Source: Macrocybe gigantea (Eukaryota; Basidiomycota; Agaricomycetes; Agaricales; Callistosporiaceae). From it: a stretch of DNA of 64,000 bases. The translations under genes and the position numbers were made by a program. This document shows, piece by piece, positions 45,748-57,620 of the stretch (within the stretch, counting starts at the first letter, position 1; each line of letters opens with the position of its first letter). The stretch is taken from the NCBI GenBank assembly GCA_011319805.1, contig SJRY01000300.1:1-64000 (forward strand), read 5' to 3'. A model generated the notes under the pieces. The model was not told where the DNA came from, searched no databases, and saw only the letters and a program-made list of their open reading frames with translations.

Positions 45748-47786
45748 ATGTAATGTATTTGGCGCTATCCGGTATCAAGAGTTGCCGGTAGTTGTGCTGT
45801 TTTGGTGCCATAACAACCCATCATGTTTTCTACCACCTCAAAGTTTTTGACAGGTTCAAGCAAGCATAATTTTTAAGAGGCAACGGAGAGAATCTCGTAT
45901 AATTCAACGAGTACGTAGAATCGCAGCACGGGACTGAAAGAAGAGACGTAATCTTTTCCGCAATAGTCATCTGCAAGCCATTGGATCACTTACATGACCA
46001 ACAAATACATGCATGGCGTAGTGATTGTTGATTTGGTGCCGTCAAGTTGCTGATCCCGACTCGAAGACCGAAAGTGAAGCGACAGCCATTACGCGTGTCG
46101 ACGCCAACATTTGGCTCTAGCTAGCCATAAATTTGCACGCGTTGGATAAGGTGCCCAAAGCGCTGCGGGAGACTTGGAAGGATTGATGCTATGGCGGGCA
46201 AGGCGAGGACGTTACACGGATTTCCTGTGTCCTACTGTTACTTGATCCCCTTGGACGCGCCCGAGTTATTACCGTGTATCGTAGAACGTTCCTTCCAATA
46301 AGTCAGCAACGAGGCTTTGGAAATTGCTGGCATCCTGTCACCAAGTCGAGTCCAGGTTTGCTGAAGCGCGGAACGCAAGTTGTAGCGATCTTCATGGCAA
46401 CGGCGCAAAGTAGATATCTAACTGTTTAGAGATACATCAGAGTGCACGTTTGCGTAGCTCCCCAGATGAGAGTCAGTCTAGCTCCGAGGCGCGCTGTCGG
46501 CAATGTGCGCGGCAATTCGGATGTGCGAACGGATGGCCAAGTGTCGTCATTTCCTCATCACCAAACTGCCAAGTCAAAACTTCTGAGCATGGCTCGCATG
46601 CAATGCACTTTTGACACGCGCTGATGGATTTCAAATTTCGCCTCAGAGTACACAAGGTCGATGACCGTGGGCTATACGGTGAAATGGCAGAGGCAGCGGA
46701 TGGGGATAATTTTGACAGACCAAATTTTGTAAGAAAGCTCTGCTTATCAGACCCATTTGCTGTATCTTTCCCTGCCTGACTGAGGCCTTTACAACTGCCA
46801 CTGGCTCAGAACGTCAGGCCTTGACTGCCTTGGGATGTCCTTCGCCTTGCTGTCGTGCGATAGTCCGGGTGCTGCCAGTCAACGCGACTCGGACACCACC
46901 GGTTCTAAATATAACATGGCCGAGGGTCCCCAGCATGTGCGGATATGCCTTTTGCTTGGGATGGTCAAATCTCCGTTGAAAAATCTCATACGTCCCCTTG
47001 ATGCACTGTCAAACAAACGGCATCAGCACGACGATGCCTCCTGGCCACGCTTTCAATATGTCTTGGAAAGGATCGACAATTGTAATGCACGTCAACGGAC
47101 ATGTGTACTTGTGCGCTTCTCGGATCATCAGACCATCTTGTTGGCATCGGGAGTGCATTTATTGTCATGTTTGCGTAAGAACTAATCCGTGATGTCGAAG
47201 GAGGTCAAAGGTACGTTTGGTATCAGATCTTTGTCTCTCGTTTCATTCAATGAATTGTCTGTCATAGATAAGGCCTCCAAAGGCCATCCAACAACGCTTT
47301 CTGCAGTGGCACTACTCCTGTTGATATAGCTTTCCATGGTGGAGCCGCGTTGGAGCTTGCGGAGGTGCCTCGGTAAATCTTGCTTTCGTCCAGTTGTCAA
47401 CGGTAACTATTTCCTATTTTACAATGATTATGTTTTTCATCAAGTTCACATGGGTTTCTTGATAGTAATCTTCTTGAATCACTCTTCCTTCTGCAAGATA
47501 GAAAAGAATGACTATCGGACCATTACAGTGGCTTTCGCTTATGCTTCTCGGCCCATTTCATTTGACAGAATGCTAGGCTAGCATGAGCACACAACCCGAA
47601 AAAAACGAAATCGTCTTGTTTAGGCCTTGAGCACAATGTGATTTCGTTCGGCAGAGTCATCTGAGAAACAAGTCTTCCTTACTGCCCATATGGTGTGGAC
47701 GGACCATGCCCAGCTCAGCGTAGACTTGAAATATAAAAACCCATTGAAGTGCGTCCGGTTTATCCAGATCCTTTGGATTTCCAGTC
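45748..47786. other. 2-kb intergenic region
   Basis: No gene was recognised. Small open frames exist but none has splice signals or a family pattern. A TATA box at 47732-47738 belongs to the lysozyme gene that follows. Confidence 0.45.
47732..47738 (+). promoter_or_regulatory. TATA box for GH25 copy 2
   Basis: TATAAAA lies 55 bp before the ATG at 47787, in a clean core promoter position. Confidence 0.65.
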
Positions 47787-48904
47787 ATGAAGTTGTTCGC
47801 AGCCATCTCCCTTGTTCTCGCCGCTCTCGCCTATGCATCGCCGGTCCAGGTTGAGGAACGCGAGGTGGAGAAGCGTGCCAACCCTCTCGGCATTGATGTC
47901 TCAAGCTACCAGCCCAACATCAACTGGTCGACTGTGAAAGCCAATGGCATTTCCTTTGTCTACATCAAGGCAACAGAAGGAACTGGTCAGTAATTTCGAC
48001 CATTCCCTGCCATCTAAGCTGAGAATCGTGATCGTTAACAGGTTACATCAGTCCGCAGTTCAGCCCCCAATATATCGGTGCGACCAACGTTGGATTGATT
48101 CGCGGAGGCTACCACTTTGCACTCCCGGATCGCTCCTCTGGTGCTACTCAAGCAAACTACTTCTTGGCACACGGAGGCGGATGGAGCGCAGATGGTAAAC
48201 GCGAACATTTTTTTCAAAATGTTATACATTCACTTCTTTTTTTTTTAATCAGGCATCACTCTCCCCGGTGCCCTCGATATCGAATGTGAGCGTCATTTTT
48301 CATCTCATCATACGTGTCCTGAACTGTGAATTAGACAACCCCTACGGAGCAACCTGCTATGGGTTGAGTGCTTCTGCCATGGTGTCCTGGATCCGTGACT
48401 TTTCCAACACGTATTTTTCCAAGACTGGCCGGTGAGTTCCTTTGCATTTGACCCAACAATAGCAGAATTGAACGGATGTGATTTTGGCAGATACCCGAGT
48501 ATGTCATATGTCGCAGATCGCGCGTATTGAAAGTGACTGATTTCTATCGTGCAGTTATCTACACGACTACTGATTGGTGGACCACCTGCACGGGCAACAA
48601 CGGGTCATTCGGCTCGACCAACCCGCTCTGGATCGCCCGCTATGCTTCGAGCATCGGCACTTTACCATCGGGCTGGGCGTGAGTGCCGTTGTCTAATCCT
48701 TCATTCGCGTTGCTGACGCTGTTCTCATGACAGCTACACTACCTTCTGGCAATATGCTGACTCTGGTCCTAACCCCGGTGACCAAGATCTCTTCAACGGC
48801 GATGCTGCGGGTTTGAAACGGTAAGCCTTGCATTTCTCGTTACTCTCTCCGCGAGTGTAGATGGCTAATATGACCACGCTCCTAGTATGGCTCTTGGTTC
48901 CTAA
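47787..48904 (+). CDS. GH25 lysozyme, copy 2 (secreted), intact
   Basis: The protein starts with a signal peptide [19 protein letters not shown], a propeptide ending in VEKR (Kex2-type cleavage), then [13 protein letters not shown] (catalytic Asp), [43 protein letters not shown] (the DxE motif), [48 protein letters not shown] and the end LKRMALGS with TAA at 48902-48904. It has eight exons, one only 8 nt (48491-48498). All introns are GT-AG and all joins are in frame, giving about 240 residues. Expected role is muramidase cleavage of bacterial peptidoglycan outside the cell. Five intron positions match the frameshifted copy at 10231-11415; that copy has one additional intron. Confidence 0.92.
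48491..48498 (+). other. 8-nt microexon of GH25 copy 2
   Basis: TTTTGGCAG, then ATACCCGA, then GTATGTC. Skipping it would lose the frame between TGR and IIYTTTDWW. It is conserved in copy 1. Confidence 0.82.
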
Positions 48905-49369
48905 ACAAAACGTGTCTTAGTTTGAGGGGAACCTGGTTCTTTCCCGAGCTTGTAAATGAATAGATGACGACTCTTGTGTTTATGTGTGATGTGATTGGAA
49001 CAGCAAGATCCGGAACACGACGTCCCGCTTCATTTCAGGCGTTTGAGCAACATAATCTGCCTACAACATAATGTGTCTACATTAGGTAGCGGTCGTTCAT
49101 TCACCTTGGCCCGAATCATTTGCGTCCATTACGGGACACAAATTTGTCCGACTTGTGACTGCATACTGCACGCCGGGTAGAAGTATGGCAATAGCTGTAT
49201 CGTAAACCTCTCTCGGAATCGAGTGATCGAGACACGATCGCGTCGCGGACGCGTTGTTTGTTCTACTTTGGTTCACACCGTTTCTTTTGGCGACAACGAT
49301 GCACAACGGAGTGGCCCTGAAGAAGTCTTGACCTCTGTATGCTTTCTGACTACGCCCTCCTTCAGTAAC
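48905..49369. other. intergenic region
   Basis: 3' flank of the lysozyme and promoter of EXO1. Nothing else was recognised. Confidence 0.5.
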
Positions 49370-51887
49370 ATGGGAATAAGCGGCTTGTTGCCCGCGCTCA
49401 AGTCCATTCAAGTGACGAAACCGCTTTCGGCGTACGCGGGGCAGACCATCGCGGTGGACGGTTATGTCTGGCTACATCGTGGGATACTGACGTGTGCGCC
49501 AGAGCTGGCGACGGGCAAAAAGACTCACAAGTGCGTGTCACTCTCTTGCTTATGCTCTGCGCGACGAATTTTAATCGAGCGCGAATGAAGATACGTCGAC
49601 TATGCGATGCAGCGCGTCCGCCTTTTGCGCCATCACAAGATCAACCCTTACATCGTTTTTGACGGTGGCCCTCTGCCGGCCAAGAAAGGAACTGAGGTGG
49701 AACGAAAGCGGAAACGCGAGGAGAGCCTGGCACGCGCCAACGCGCTCGCTGCCCAGGGGAAGCACGGCCAGGCCCGCGAATACTACCTCAAGTGCGTAGA
49801 CGTAACGCCTGCGATGGCCTATCAATTCATCAAGGTCAGCTAGTCTCCTGGTCTTGAGTTCCGGAACGGAATGCTGACTCGGGCTGTGTTGCCCAAGGCT
49901 CTACGCGCAGAATCCGTGCCCTACGTGGTGGCACCGTACGAAGCGGACGCCCAGCTCGCCTACCTCGAACGCGTGGGCATCGTAGACGGCATCCTCACTG
50001 AAGATTCCGATCTACTCGTGTTCGGCTGCCAGAATGTTCTGTTCAAACTCGATACGACCGCCAACACGGTCGTCTCCGTTATGCGCAAAGACTTTGGGAC
50101 CGTCGCCGCCTCTGCGTCTGACTCAAACGGCATAAGCCTCGTGGGCTGGTCGGACGTGCAGTTTCGTGCCATGGCGATTTTGAGCGGGTGCGACTATCTG
50201 CCGAGCATTCACGGCATCGGTCTGAAGACGGCATGCACGCTTCTCCGGAAGTGGAAGACCGTTGAACAAGTCGTCAGAGTCATACAGCTCGAGGGTAAGA
50301 AAACGGTGCCTAGTGGGTATCTGAAGCAATTCAAACTGGCAGAAATTTGTTTTCTGCATCAGCGAGTGTACTGTCCGAATCAGGAGAAACTAGTTCATCT
50401 GACCAATGTAGCTGGCGAATGGAATGATGAGCTGGACCATTATGTTGGCCGGTAAGTGGATTTGTTATATGTAGCCGAGGCGCGTTCTCAATATGTCTCC
50501 CCCAGGGAGCTTGATGCTGCTTTAGCGAAGAGAATAGCTCTCGGAGAAGTTGATCCCGCTACTTTATTGCCGATAGATGATATCCATCCTGGTTTTACAC
50601 CTGGTGTCTTGAAAGCCCTACCTTTCGTCACCCATATAGGGAACCGGCAAGATAAAGGAAAAGGAAAGGAGAAGACACCCGTCAAAGAAGGCATTCTGAG
50701 CTTTTTCGGTTCGTTATATTCTGCCAAAACTTGATCTTTTGCGTATTGACCTTTTATTGGCTACCATGGCAGGTCCCAATCCGACTATCCCTCCCAAAAC
50801 GAAGAAGTCGAGTTTGCCTCCTGTAGCTCCTCGTCCGAAGAAAGCTAATGTTGGCAAAGGGAGTGGCAAAAGAACACTTGCAGAAGTCATGGAATCTGAA
50901 ACAACGGCCAAGCATCAGAAACGGTCCAAGTTTTTTGAATCAAAGCTCGGCGGCAAGACCGCTGTCCATTCATCCCCAATCGCCGGGCCTTCTAGGCTAA
51001 TCCAAGAGAAGGAGAACATTTTTATCGTCATCGACGACGATGATGGCGATTCTGTGGATAATTCCGCTGCGTCTGTGCAAGCCCAAATATCGGTCTGCGA
51101 GGTCGACTTTGACGAGGATATGAATGATGAAATTGGACAGGAAGATGGATACATTTCGCCGACTCCATCATTTGTTGAAGAATTGCAAGACTTGTCTTCC
51201 CCCGCTCGCCCAGGCTCTGCATCCCGAAAGCGGGCAGACAAGGGTGGTCTCTCCGACAACGAAGACTTTGATGCTGATCCCATTTCCAGCCCTCCGATTC
51301 CGAAGCAAAAACGCGCCTTGAATAACCCAGTGCCACCCAGAACCTATTCACTCGATTCATCTCTCGCGCGACGTCATTCCACTCGCTCTTCAAAGCGAAA
51401 TGATGGTCACGTACATTGCACGCCTATATCCAGTCAGCCAACGGCGGCCCAGCCTGTGACCACCGTCGACCTTGAGCACATATTTGGAGACACCGCAAGC
51501 GACATCGACACCTCAGGCGACGAGGAGAAAGCCCACGACACCGAACCAGACACGGCCTCGTGTCCGTCTCAAGGGCTGTGTTCGTCGGGCAATTTATTTA
51601 ATGAAGCAGAGCCTTCGGATGTGGAAGAGTCGGAAGCGAGGGCGGCCGAACTGAGGAGAGATGCCGTAATCAATGGCTGGAGAGAACGATGGGCACGGTC
51701 AGGCAAGGCGTCTACGAGACTTAGGAGGGCGGAGACGAACGTGACGCCGGCGGGCCGACATTCGCTGCCCAGTTCGCCGTGGCGCGACGGGAAATGGTCG
51801 GCAAGCAGATCGTCCGGTCCGAAGACGCGCCACGTCCAAGCCAGAAAGAGCTTGCCATTTCTGGCGCCAGCTAGCAATCGATCATGA
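49370..51887 (+). CDS. EXO1: exonuclease 1 (Rad2/XPG family)
   Basis: Five exons (49370-49530, 49591-49834, 49898-50451, 50506-50708, 50773-51887) give exactly 759 codons. The N-domain begins MGISGLLPALKSI with AVDGYVWLHRG and NPYIVFDGGPLPAK; the I-domain has VPYVVAPYEADAQLAYLE and GILTEDSDLLVFGC, whose acidic residues bind two metals; the helix-hairpin-helix is LSGCDYLPSIHGIGLKTA. Exo1 removes nucleotides 5' to 3' in mismatch repair and in resection of double-strand breaks, working with MutS-alpha. The C-terminal half (KRTLAEVMES, FIVIDDDDGDS, long Ser/Asp-rich stretches, RSKFFESKLGG) is disordered, as in other Exo1 proteins, where it binds Msh2 and Mlh1. No frame breaks. It lies 28 kb from MSH6. 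Confidence 0.93.
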
Positions 51888-52424
51888 CGTCATCTGAGCA
51901 GCTGGCTTTGCTGGACTTGTCCGGGAACACAGCTTCTGGGCTTTATGTCTTTAATATAATTTTTCGGGTGTATCATAGCGCTTTTTGAATGGTCGAATGC
52001 TGATTGTCAGTGGTCTAGGCTCGCCTCATGGGTTTCGAATTTACGTTATGTAAGCCCCTCGTTGCAATTGGCGCAATTGACCAAAAGTTGATTAAAACTC
52101 TGAGTGGTCAGAATGTCGAGCGTGTTCCCTAACCAACACCCTAGGCCATTCACAACAGGTCCAGCGCGACCTTTTAGTTTCAGCTTGTTACCTTTGTAGC
52201 GTTGGTCTGTTTTCAAGCTTTTCGCATCCTCTCACCGCTTACTATCTTCGACCAATTTACCACGGCTTTCGGGGTAAGCTCTATCATGAGCGTGTTTGTC
52301 CAGGGTATTCAGTCATCTTGACGAGCGTCGCTTGTGTTCCTATGCAACGTTTCTTTGTTTAGGGCCCTGGGCGCCTCCAGACCTTTCAAACCGTTTTTCA
52401 AGGTTTACAACAGACACCGTTGCT
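51888..52424. other. intergenic region
   Basis: 3' flank of EXO1 and 5' flank of the zinc-finger gene. Open frame continues left of 52425 but has no ATG in a better place. Nothing else was seen. Confidence 0.45.
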
Positions 52425-53985
52425 ATGAACATAGATCACAGGACGGGCAAGGCCTCGAGTTCGACTCGTCGAGAATATATACATGCTTATTATGGTCAAA
52501 AACCCTCCACCACTCCAAACACTTTGTTCCAGGGGGCCTCCTCACCCCTTTCGGATTTTCGCACAAGCCATGAACTCGACCTCATGGGTCGGCCTAGGAC
52601 AGAGTCGTTATATCCCACTGTCCCTCACCACGATGAGGGGAGATCAGTGGAATACCCACACCCTGGCAGAGCGATGTTTGCGACAGCGGATAGGCCACCA
52701 GATCTCCATGATCGTCGGTCTCAAAATACCATTTCTTCCTCCATTCCAGGATTCGAGAACTTCCTAGACTCCCGGCATGGTCCAGGATATTCTTTGTCTA
52801 CAGTCTCTGCTTTGCGATCTATTCCTGACCCACAAGTGGCCGGCGGACCGTCTTACATGTCAGGCATTCAGAACCATGTCGGGCTCATGCAGTCCCAAAT
52901 GGCCAAACACCATTCAGAGACTCCATTTTCGGCCGCTCAGCAGACACGACTCGTGACACAGCGAGTAGAGCCCCAAGGCCCGGATGAGCCGTCCTCCCTA
53001 ATTCCGAGCACCGCATTTCGAGGGTTGCTTCGTTCACCGGGCCCTGCCTTGGAGCCCCCTCTTGCTGTAATAGTCGATTCCAATAGCAGTGACACCTCTG
53101 CAGGCGTTGATCGCAGTGTGGGCTATGATTTCGCCTTGTCGCCGTCATCGTTTCCAATTGGACAAAGCACTCAGTCGCCTTCTCAGAGCGGTTGGATCAA
53201 TGTGACGTCAAACGTGGACGCCAACTTGCCCCGTGGACCAACGTGCGTAAACGAGTTTCTTCGGTCCCTTCTACGTGCATGACGGGACTTTGACATATAT
53301 TCAGGAGCAACATCTCAAGGACTGCATTAACTAAGAGAAAGGTTAAGATGCACGAGTGTGAATATGCGGCAAAGGCTTCCCGAGGTAGACCTCTGATATT
53401 TCCTCTTACCAAGCGGCCTGATTTTCATTATCTCCCTCCCCCTCTTCAGACCCAGCGGTTTAAAGACGCATATGAACATTCACAACAATGTCAAACGTCA
53501 GTCGTCGTCGTCCTTATTTTCCAGTCCCGAAATTCACTTGTAGAATGAAAAGCGTTTCGTTGCGTTTATCCGGGTGCGACAAAATGTTTACAGTCCGTTC
53601 GAATGCAAAACGGCATCTTCGTACACATGGAAGTGCTCCAACGCCATCCGACGCAAAGACAGCACAACATGCATCTGACTTTGCTGGTCCAGACGTCGCA
53701 GGTTTACCTCATGTGCCGAAGCAAGGCGTGAACCCTGCACCACTCAAACTTCGTTGGATGTCGCCCAACGTGATAACAAAGACAGGTTTTCGAGATGCAA
53801 AGTCCGTTTCGGACGCCGACTCAGACTCGGATGACGACTCCTTGAGGTCTCAGCGTGCTACGATGCTCCTCGACCCTGTGTTTCCCTCGCCCGTTATCCA
53901 CGGTCGCCAAGATCGTCTCGGCGATGAGGAAGGCTCTTCTTATCAAGAAGTCCGGTCCCACCCACGCCAGTCGTTAGAGGTTTGA
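52425..53985 (+). CDS. C2H2 zinc-finger protein (two fingers), frameshifted in both fingers
   Basis: ATG at 52425 gives MNIDHRTGKASSSTRRE and a long Ser/Pro-rich N-terminal part of about 275 residues. After introns near 53242-53305 and 53384-53448 come two C2H2 fingers: HECEY...GFPRPSGLKTHMNIHNN (finger 1) and PFRCVYPGCDKMFTVRSNAK followed by RHLRTH (finger 2, with an acceptor GAAAAG before CGTTTCG). The HNN-type linker and FTVRSNAKRHLRTH are common in agaricomycete transcription factors. The tail is acidic (DADSDSDDDS). It presumably binds DNA in the nucleus; the target is unknown. Single missing bases at about 53365 (in finger 1) and 53572 (in finger 2) break the frame inside the fingers. 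Stop at 53983-53985. Confidence 0.72.
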
Positions 53986-54248
53986 GCGTTGACTATTCGA
54001 CAAGCGGTATTGCCACCAGCTGATTTGCTTCCGTAACCAGTTTGGCGCCACATGGTTCAGCTATCTAGGGCTACGATTTTTGCAGAATTATTCTGAACTA
54101 CTAGCTTTCGGTCGATTTCCTTCACATTCGGATCTCATGATGTTCTAGGTCAAGTGTTTACCTATTGCGAGTCTTGTGCAACTACCGAGTATTGGGCATG
54201 ACATCGGCTCGACTAGTACTCGCGTGTTGTATGGAAGTCTATATATTT

Positions 54249-54831
54249 TCAGCTAGGCTGAGTGCTTCTGCGATACATAGCACGGTTCACTAGCCCGATC
54301 GGCATATCGTAAAGAACGGCAGGTTGTGTCGAATCAAGGAATGGATTGTCGCCGCCATCCTGGGGAAGCTTGCCAATCCATCTGATAAGAACGGTGAAAG
54401 TCACAAGACATTCAATTTTACGGAAAGGTTTATACCTGTTATCGTGCTCATGTCAGAAAAGGACGGTGTGGAGGCGATGGCCAGCGACCAATACACCACG
54501 TAGGTCGTTAAAACCAGTACGATCGACCAAGCGGGCACAAGGATCGCCCATTCGCTTTTATTTTTGGCGAACGTCAGGACGGTTCGGACGGCTGAGGGGT
54601 GTGAGGGATGCGGGCGCACCGGCTTGGGTACCAAGTTATTCCTGAGCGGATGATGTACTCGTCAGGAACCAGTGCCCAGAGAACGTAAATGCAGAAAGCG
54701 AGCGAGGTCGACGTCCAGGCCACGAAGCCGTATATCTCTGGTGCGCGGCTGCGCCCTACGACGGCCGAGCTGCGCTCAACGCGGTGCTGCTGCTGCTGCT
54801 GCTGTTGGGTGTCATGGTCGACGCTGGCCAT
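54249..54831 (-). CDS. GPI-GlcNAc transferase subunit PIG-P
   Basis: ATG at 54831 gives MASVDHD, a run of seven Gln, then the PIG-P domain: PEIYGFVAWTSTSLAFCIYV, LWALVPDEYI, GITWYPSR, an intron (GTGCGCCC...AAAAG), EWAILVPAWSIVLVLTTYVV, YWSLAIASTP, and after a second intron DGLASFP...DNPFLDSTQPAVLYDMPIGLVNR, stopping at 54249. Two membrane helices with a short loop fit PIG-P, a subunit of the ER enzyme that starts GPI anchor synthesis by adding GlcNAc to phosphatidylinositol. One missing base near 54364 (a C run) splits the C-terminal piece. An ATG at 54912 is further upstream but leaves no 5' space before the divergent neighbour. Confidence 0.82.
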
Positions 54832-54937
54832 AGGCCAGTTCGAAAAGAGACAAGGTCGACGGGTCGGCTGTCGGCTGTCCCGCCGAAACGACGATCCGCT
54901 GGATTTTGACACTCCGATTCGATCACACTCCTAGGCG
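54832..54937. promoter_or_regulatory. 106-bp divergent promoter, PIG-P / cyclo-ligase
   Basis: The two start codons face away from each other over 106 bp, so both promoters sit here. No TATA box is visible. Confidence 0.5.
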
Positions 54938-55876
54938 ATGCACTCGCTCCGAGCGCAAAAAAGGGCTTTGCGCAAGGCCGTCACTGCGACGCTGCAGCAA
55001 CTATCGAGACAGGAGATAGAATCGCAGTGTAAATATGTGTCTATTGTTTTCTCCCAGCGCTGTTGATTCAGTTCTGGTCTTTTTCCAGCCAAATCGGTTG
55101 TCGATAAAGTTCTAGCCTTGCCACAATTCCGTCAATGCAAATCCACGAGCTGCTATTTGAGCATGCCGACTGGTGAGGTCGACACTTCCTCATTGGTCTC
55201 CGAGATTTTACGCGGCGGTCTGTGGAACATTCTACTCCCAGTCGGCTAGTCCGACATCACAAACTTGTCTGACATCAGAATGACACACAGGAAAGACATT
55301 GTTTGTGCCAAAGATCGAATCTAAAGACGGGAAGATGCGTTTCTTGAAAGTGTATGGACTTGAGGACTTGAACTCCTTTCCGAGCGGAGTGTGGGGAATT
55401 AAAGAGCCAGAGCTGCACTGGCAAGGAACGAAGCGGCAGGACGGTGTGTCAAGATGAGAATGTCCAATGACACGCTCATACTCTTCGCAGTGCTGGACCG
55501 GGACTGCCAACCACTGGATGTGATTCTTCTTCCAGGTCTGTTCATTCGAAGTTGCTGATTTTTTCCAACCCTGACGGTGTCACGCTCTTTCAGCTGTCGC
55601 GTTTGACCGATCGCTGTCGCGACTTGGTCATGGAAAAGGATACTATGACCGGTTCATCGCTAGTTATGTCTCGAAGGTCGTCCGCGACCATTACTAGGTT
55701 TGTGCGCCTCTAAACCCCTGAGATTATGCCCTCTGAACCGCTCGTACTCAAGTCGGCCTGGCTCTGCGAGAGCAAATTTTAGAAGCCAACAATATACCCA
55801 TGGGAGATCACGACTGGAAAATGGATTTGGTCATCACACCGGATGCGGTGATTAGACCCATTTCAATAGCTGGTTA
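54938..55876 (+). CDS. 5-formyltetrahydrofolate cyclo-ligase (MTHFS)
   Basis: ATG at 54938 gives MHSLRAQKRALRKAVTATLQ with the basic N-terminal RALRKxV motif. Later exons give SCYLSMPTGEVDTSSLV, KTLFVPKIESKDGKMRF, GVWGIKEPE, PLDVILLPAVAFDRSLSRLG, HGKGYYDRF (the ATP-binding LGxGxGYYDRF signature) and PLLVGLALREQIL, MGDHDWKMDLVITPDAVI. The enzyme uses ATP to turn 5-formyl-THF into 5,10-methenyl-THF in one-carbon metabolism. A missing base near 55683 (a C run) puts RPLLVG out of frame; read uncorrected, the protein would stop at TAG 55695-55697. The donor after PLL is at 55698. Stop at 55874-55876. Confidence 0.85.
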
Positions 55877-56129
55877 AACTCGTGAAGATACGTGCTGATT
55901 ATCATACCACCATTAATATATCATACATGATCATGGCCCGGAACGACAACATGACGTGGTCACAACTCCTGAATAGGAGAATCTTCTCGCCAGCCTGCTG
56001 CGACCAGCGTTTCCTCAAACGGTGACCGGACATTGATCGGTGCTCTTGGGATATCTGCATTTTCTTGCTCCCTTATGAAGTTGCAGATTAACGCGTTTAT
56101 TCTGAGGTGGTAGTTCGTTAGTCTGGCGG

Positions 56130-57225
56130 TCATGAGACGGCACAGATCTCTGAACTCAACTCGGTCGGATGGGTCACGACTCCAAAGCGGGGAGCATCAG
56201 GCACTTGGGCTAATCTCACGTCCAGCCCTACTGACTTCAGGCGGTCGCGGATTGCCTCAGTACAACGCAAGGGGTAAGCGACGTCTTGTCCACAGTGTAT
56301 TAGCTGAATCGGGCATTTAATCTTCTTGAGCGTTTCGTCGGTATATGGAGTCTTCTCCTTGAAAAACGTTAGGCACACTGTACGAGACTGTTCGAAATTT
56401 GGTGGACTAAAGTTTTTCATTGCTTGTCGGACAGCAAGGGTTTCAAGACTAAATGTGCGTTAACAAAGTTTAGGCAGTGGGACGGAGCATGCTTACGCTT
56501 TTACTAAAGGTGTTTTTGTTTCTGAGAAGCCCAGTTGCATCCCTCCGAAGGCTGCATCGAGCACCAAGGTATTGTCGATGTCCTCGGCATTCTTAAATGC
56601 CTCGGTCCAATAATCGAAGATTTGTTGCCGACCCTCGAGAACGCTCTCTGGCTGGACGGTAATTTGAGACAGAAGAACGATGTATATTAAATTATGCAAA
56701 CCCCACTTCATGGATGGCCAGCGGTGATATCAGAGTTAGCGAAAGAACCTTCTCCGGGGCAGCAGTCGCCACTGCCAACGATACGAAGCTTCCCATCGAA
56801 AGTCCTATAAAATGACATCGAGGCAGATCCAGAGCTTCCTGGTGGCTGCGGTCAGCCGGTGGAATGAGGAAAAAGAATACACATACCATGAATGAAAGCG
56901 CATCTTCAGCAGCCTCCCTACGTCTCCAATGTGGCGGAACGATGCCAGACGTTTCGCCATGCAGTCGATTGTCTATCGCCACGAGGTTGTACTTCCTCAA
57001 GTCAGGGTCTGCGAATTGCTCTGTCCGGACAACGATGACATTAAGAACGATTCAGATTGGCTACGACTTACGCTGAAATATACATTGTGCGAAATATACT
57101 GGGTGCAGGAAAAGCAGAGTGGGCAGGCTCCGATCGATGTCAGACGCGGATGTGGTTGTCGGTGTTGATATCGTGTAATGGAATGACGCAGGTCCATTAG
57201 AATTGTTTATGTTAACATGGGGCAT
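56130..57225 (-). CDS. alpha/beta hydrolase
   Basis: ATG at 57225 gives MPHVNINNSNGPASFHYTIS, then LPTLLFLHPVYFAQ, an intron, KYNLVAIDNRLHGETSG, an intron ending CCACCAG, EALDLPRCHFIGLSMGSFVS (nucleophile Ser in GLSMGS), PEKVLSLTLISPLAIHE, then GRQQIFDYWTEAF, QAMKNFSPPNFEQSRT, and CPIQLIHCGQDVAYPL (acid region) with the late His in VVTHPTEL. The oxyanion segment HPVY replaces the usual HGxP. Five exons are all in frame. It is probably a cytosolic esterase or lipase-like enzyme; the substrate is unknown. Stop at 56130-56132. Confidence 0.75.
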
Positions 57226-57620
57226 GACTAGCGTTGCGTAGAAGGACGGATTCGAAAGTAGTCGATTGGGTCGGGAGACTAAGAAGGCCTTAAAAGTGAA
57301 TGTAAGTCAGAGAAAGTGGTCTCAGCTCAAAGGTCTACGTTGTGAAAGGGCAAAAAAATCCCGATCTGAAATAAAAAAATCGCGTCAATTAGGTTTACCG
57401 TTATAGGGGCCGTGAGTGTGGGAGGGTATGGGTGTTCAGTATTATCACCGAATTTCATATTTTGACACGCGGTCAATCTCAATGCGCCGCGCTCAAGCCA
57501 TTCCGATCGGTGCATAGATTACAAAACGAATGAGACAAGGCCTAGAATTGGGTTCAGAGCGGCTATTTATGCTCAGGCTCTTGTAATATTCGTAGAATTC
57601 ATGTGTCAGAAGATTTAGAG
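57226..57620. other. intergenic region
   Basis: This separates the 5' end of the hydrolase and the 3' end of the Rad51 paralogue. Nothing was recognised. Confidence 0.45.

Noticed and set aside
46835..47185. 116-codon frame between DUF2855 and GH25 copy 2
   Set aside because: No motif, no splice signals and no conserved-looking segments.
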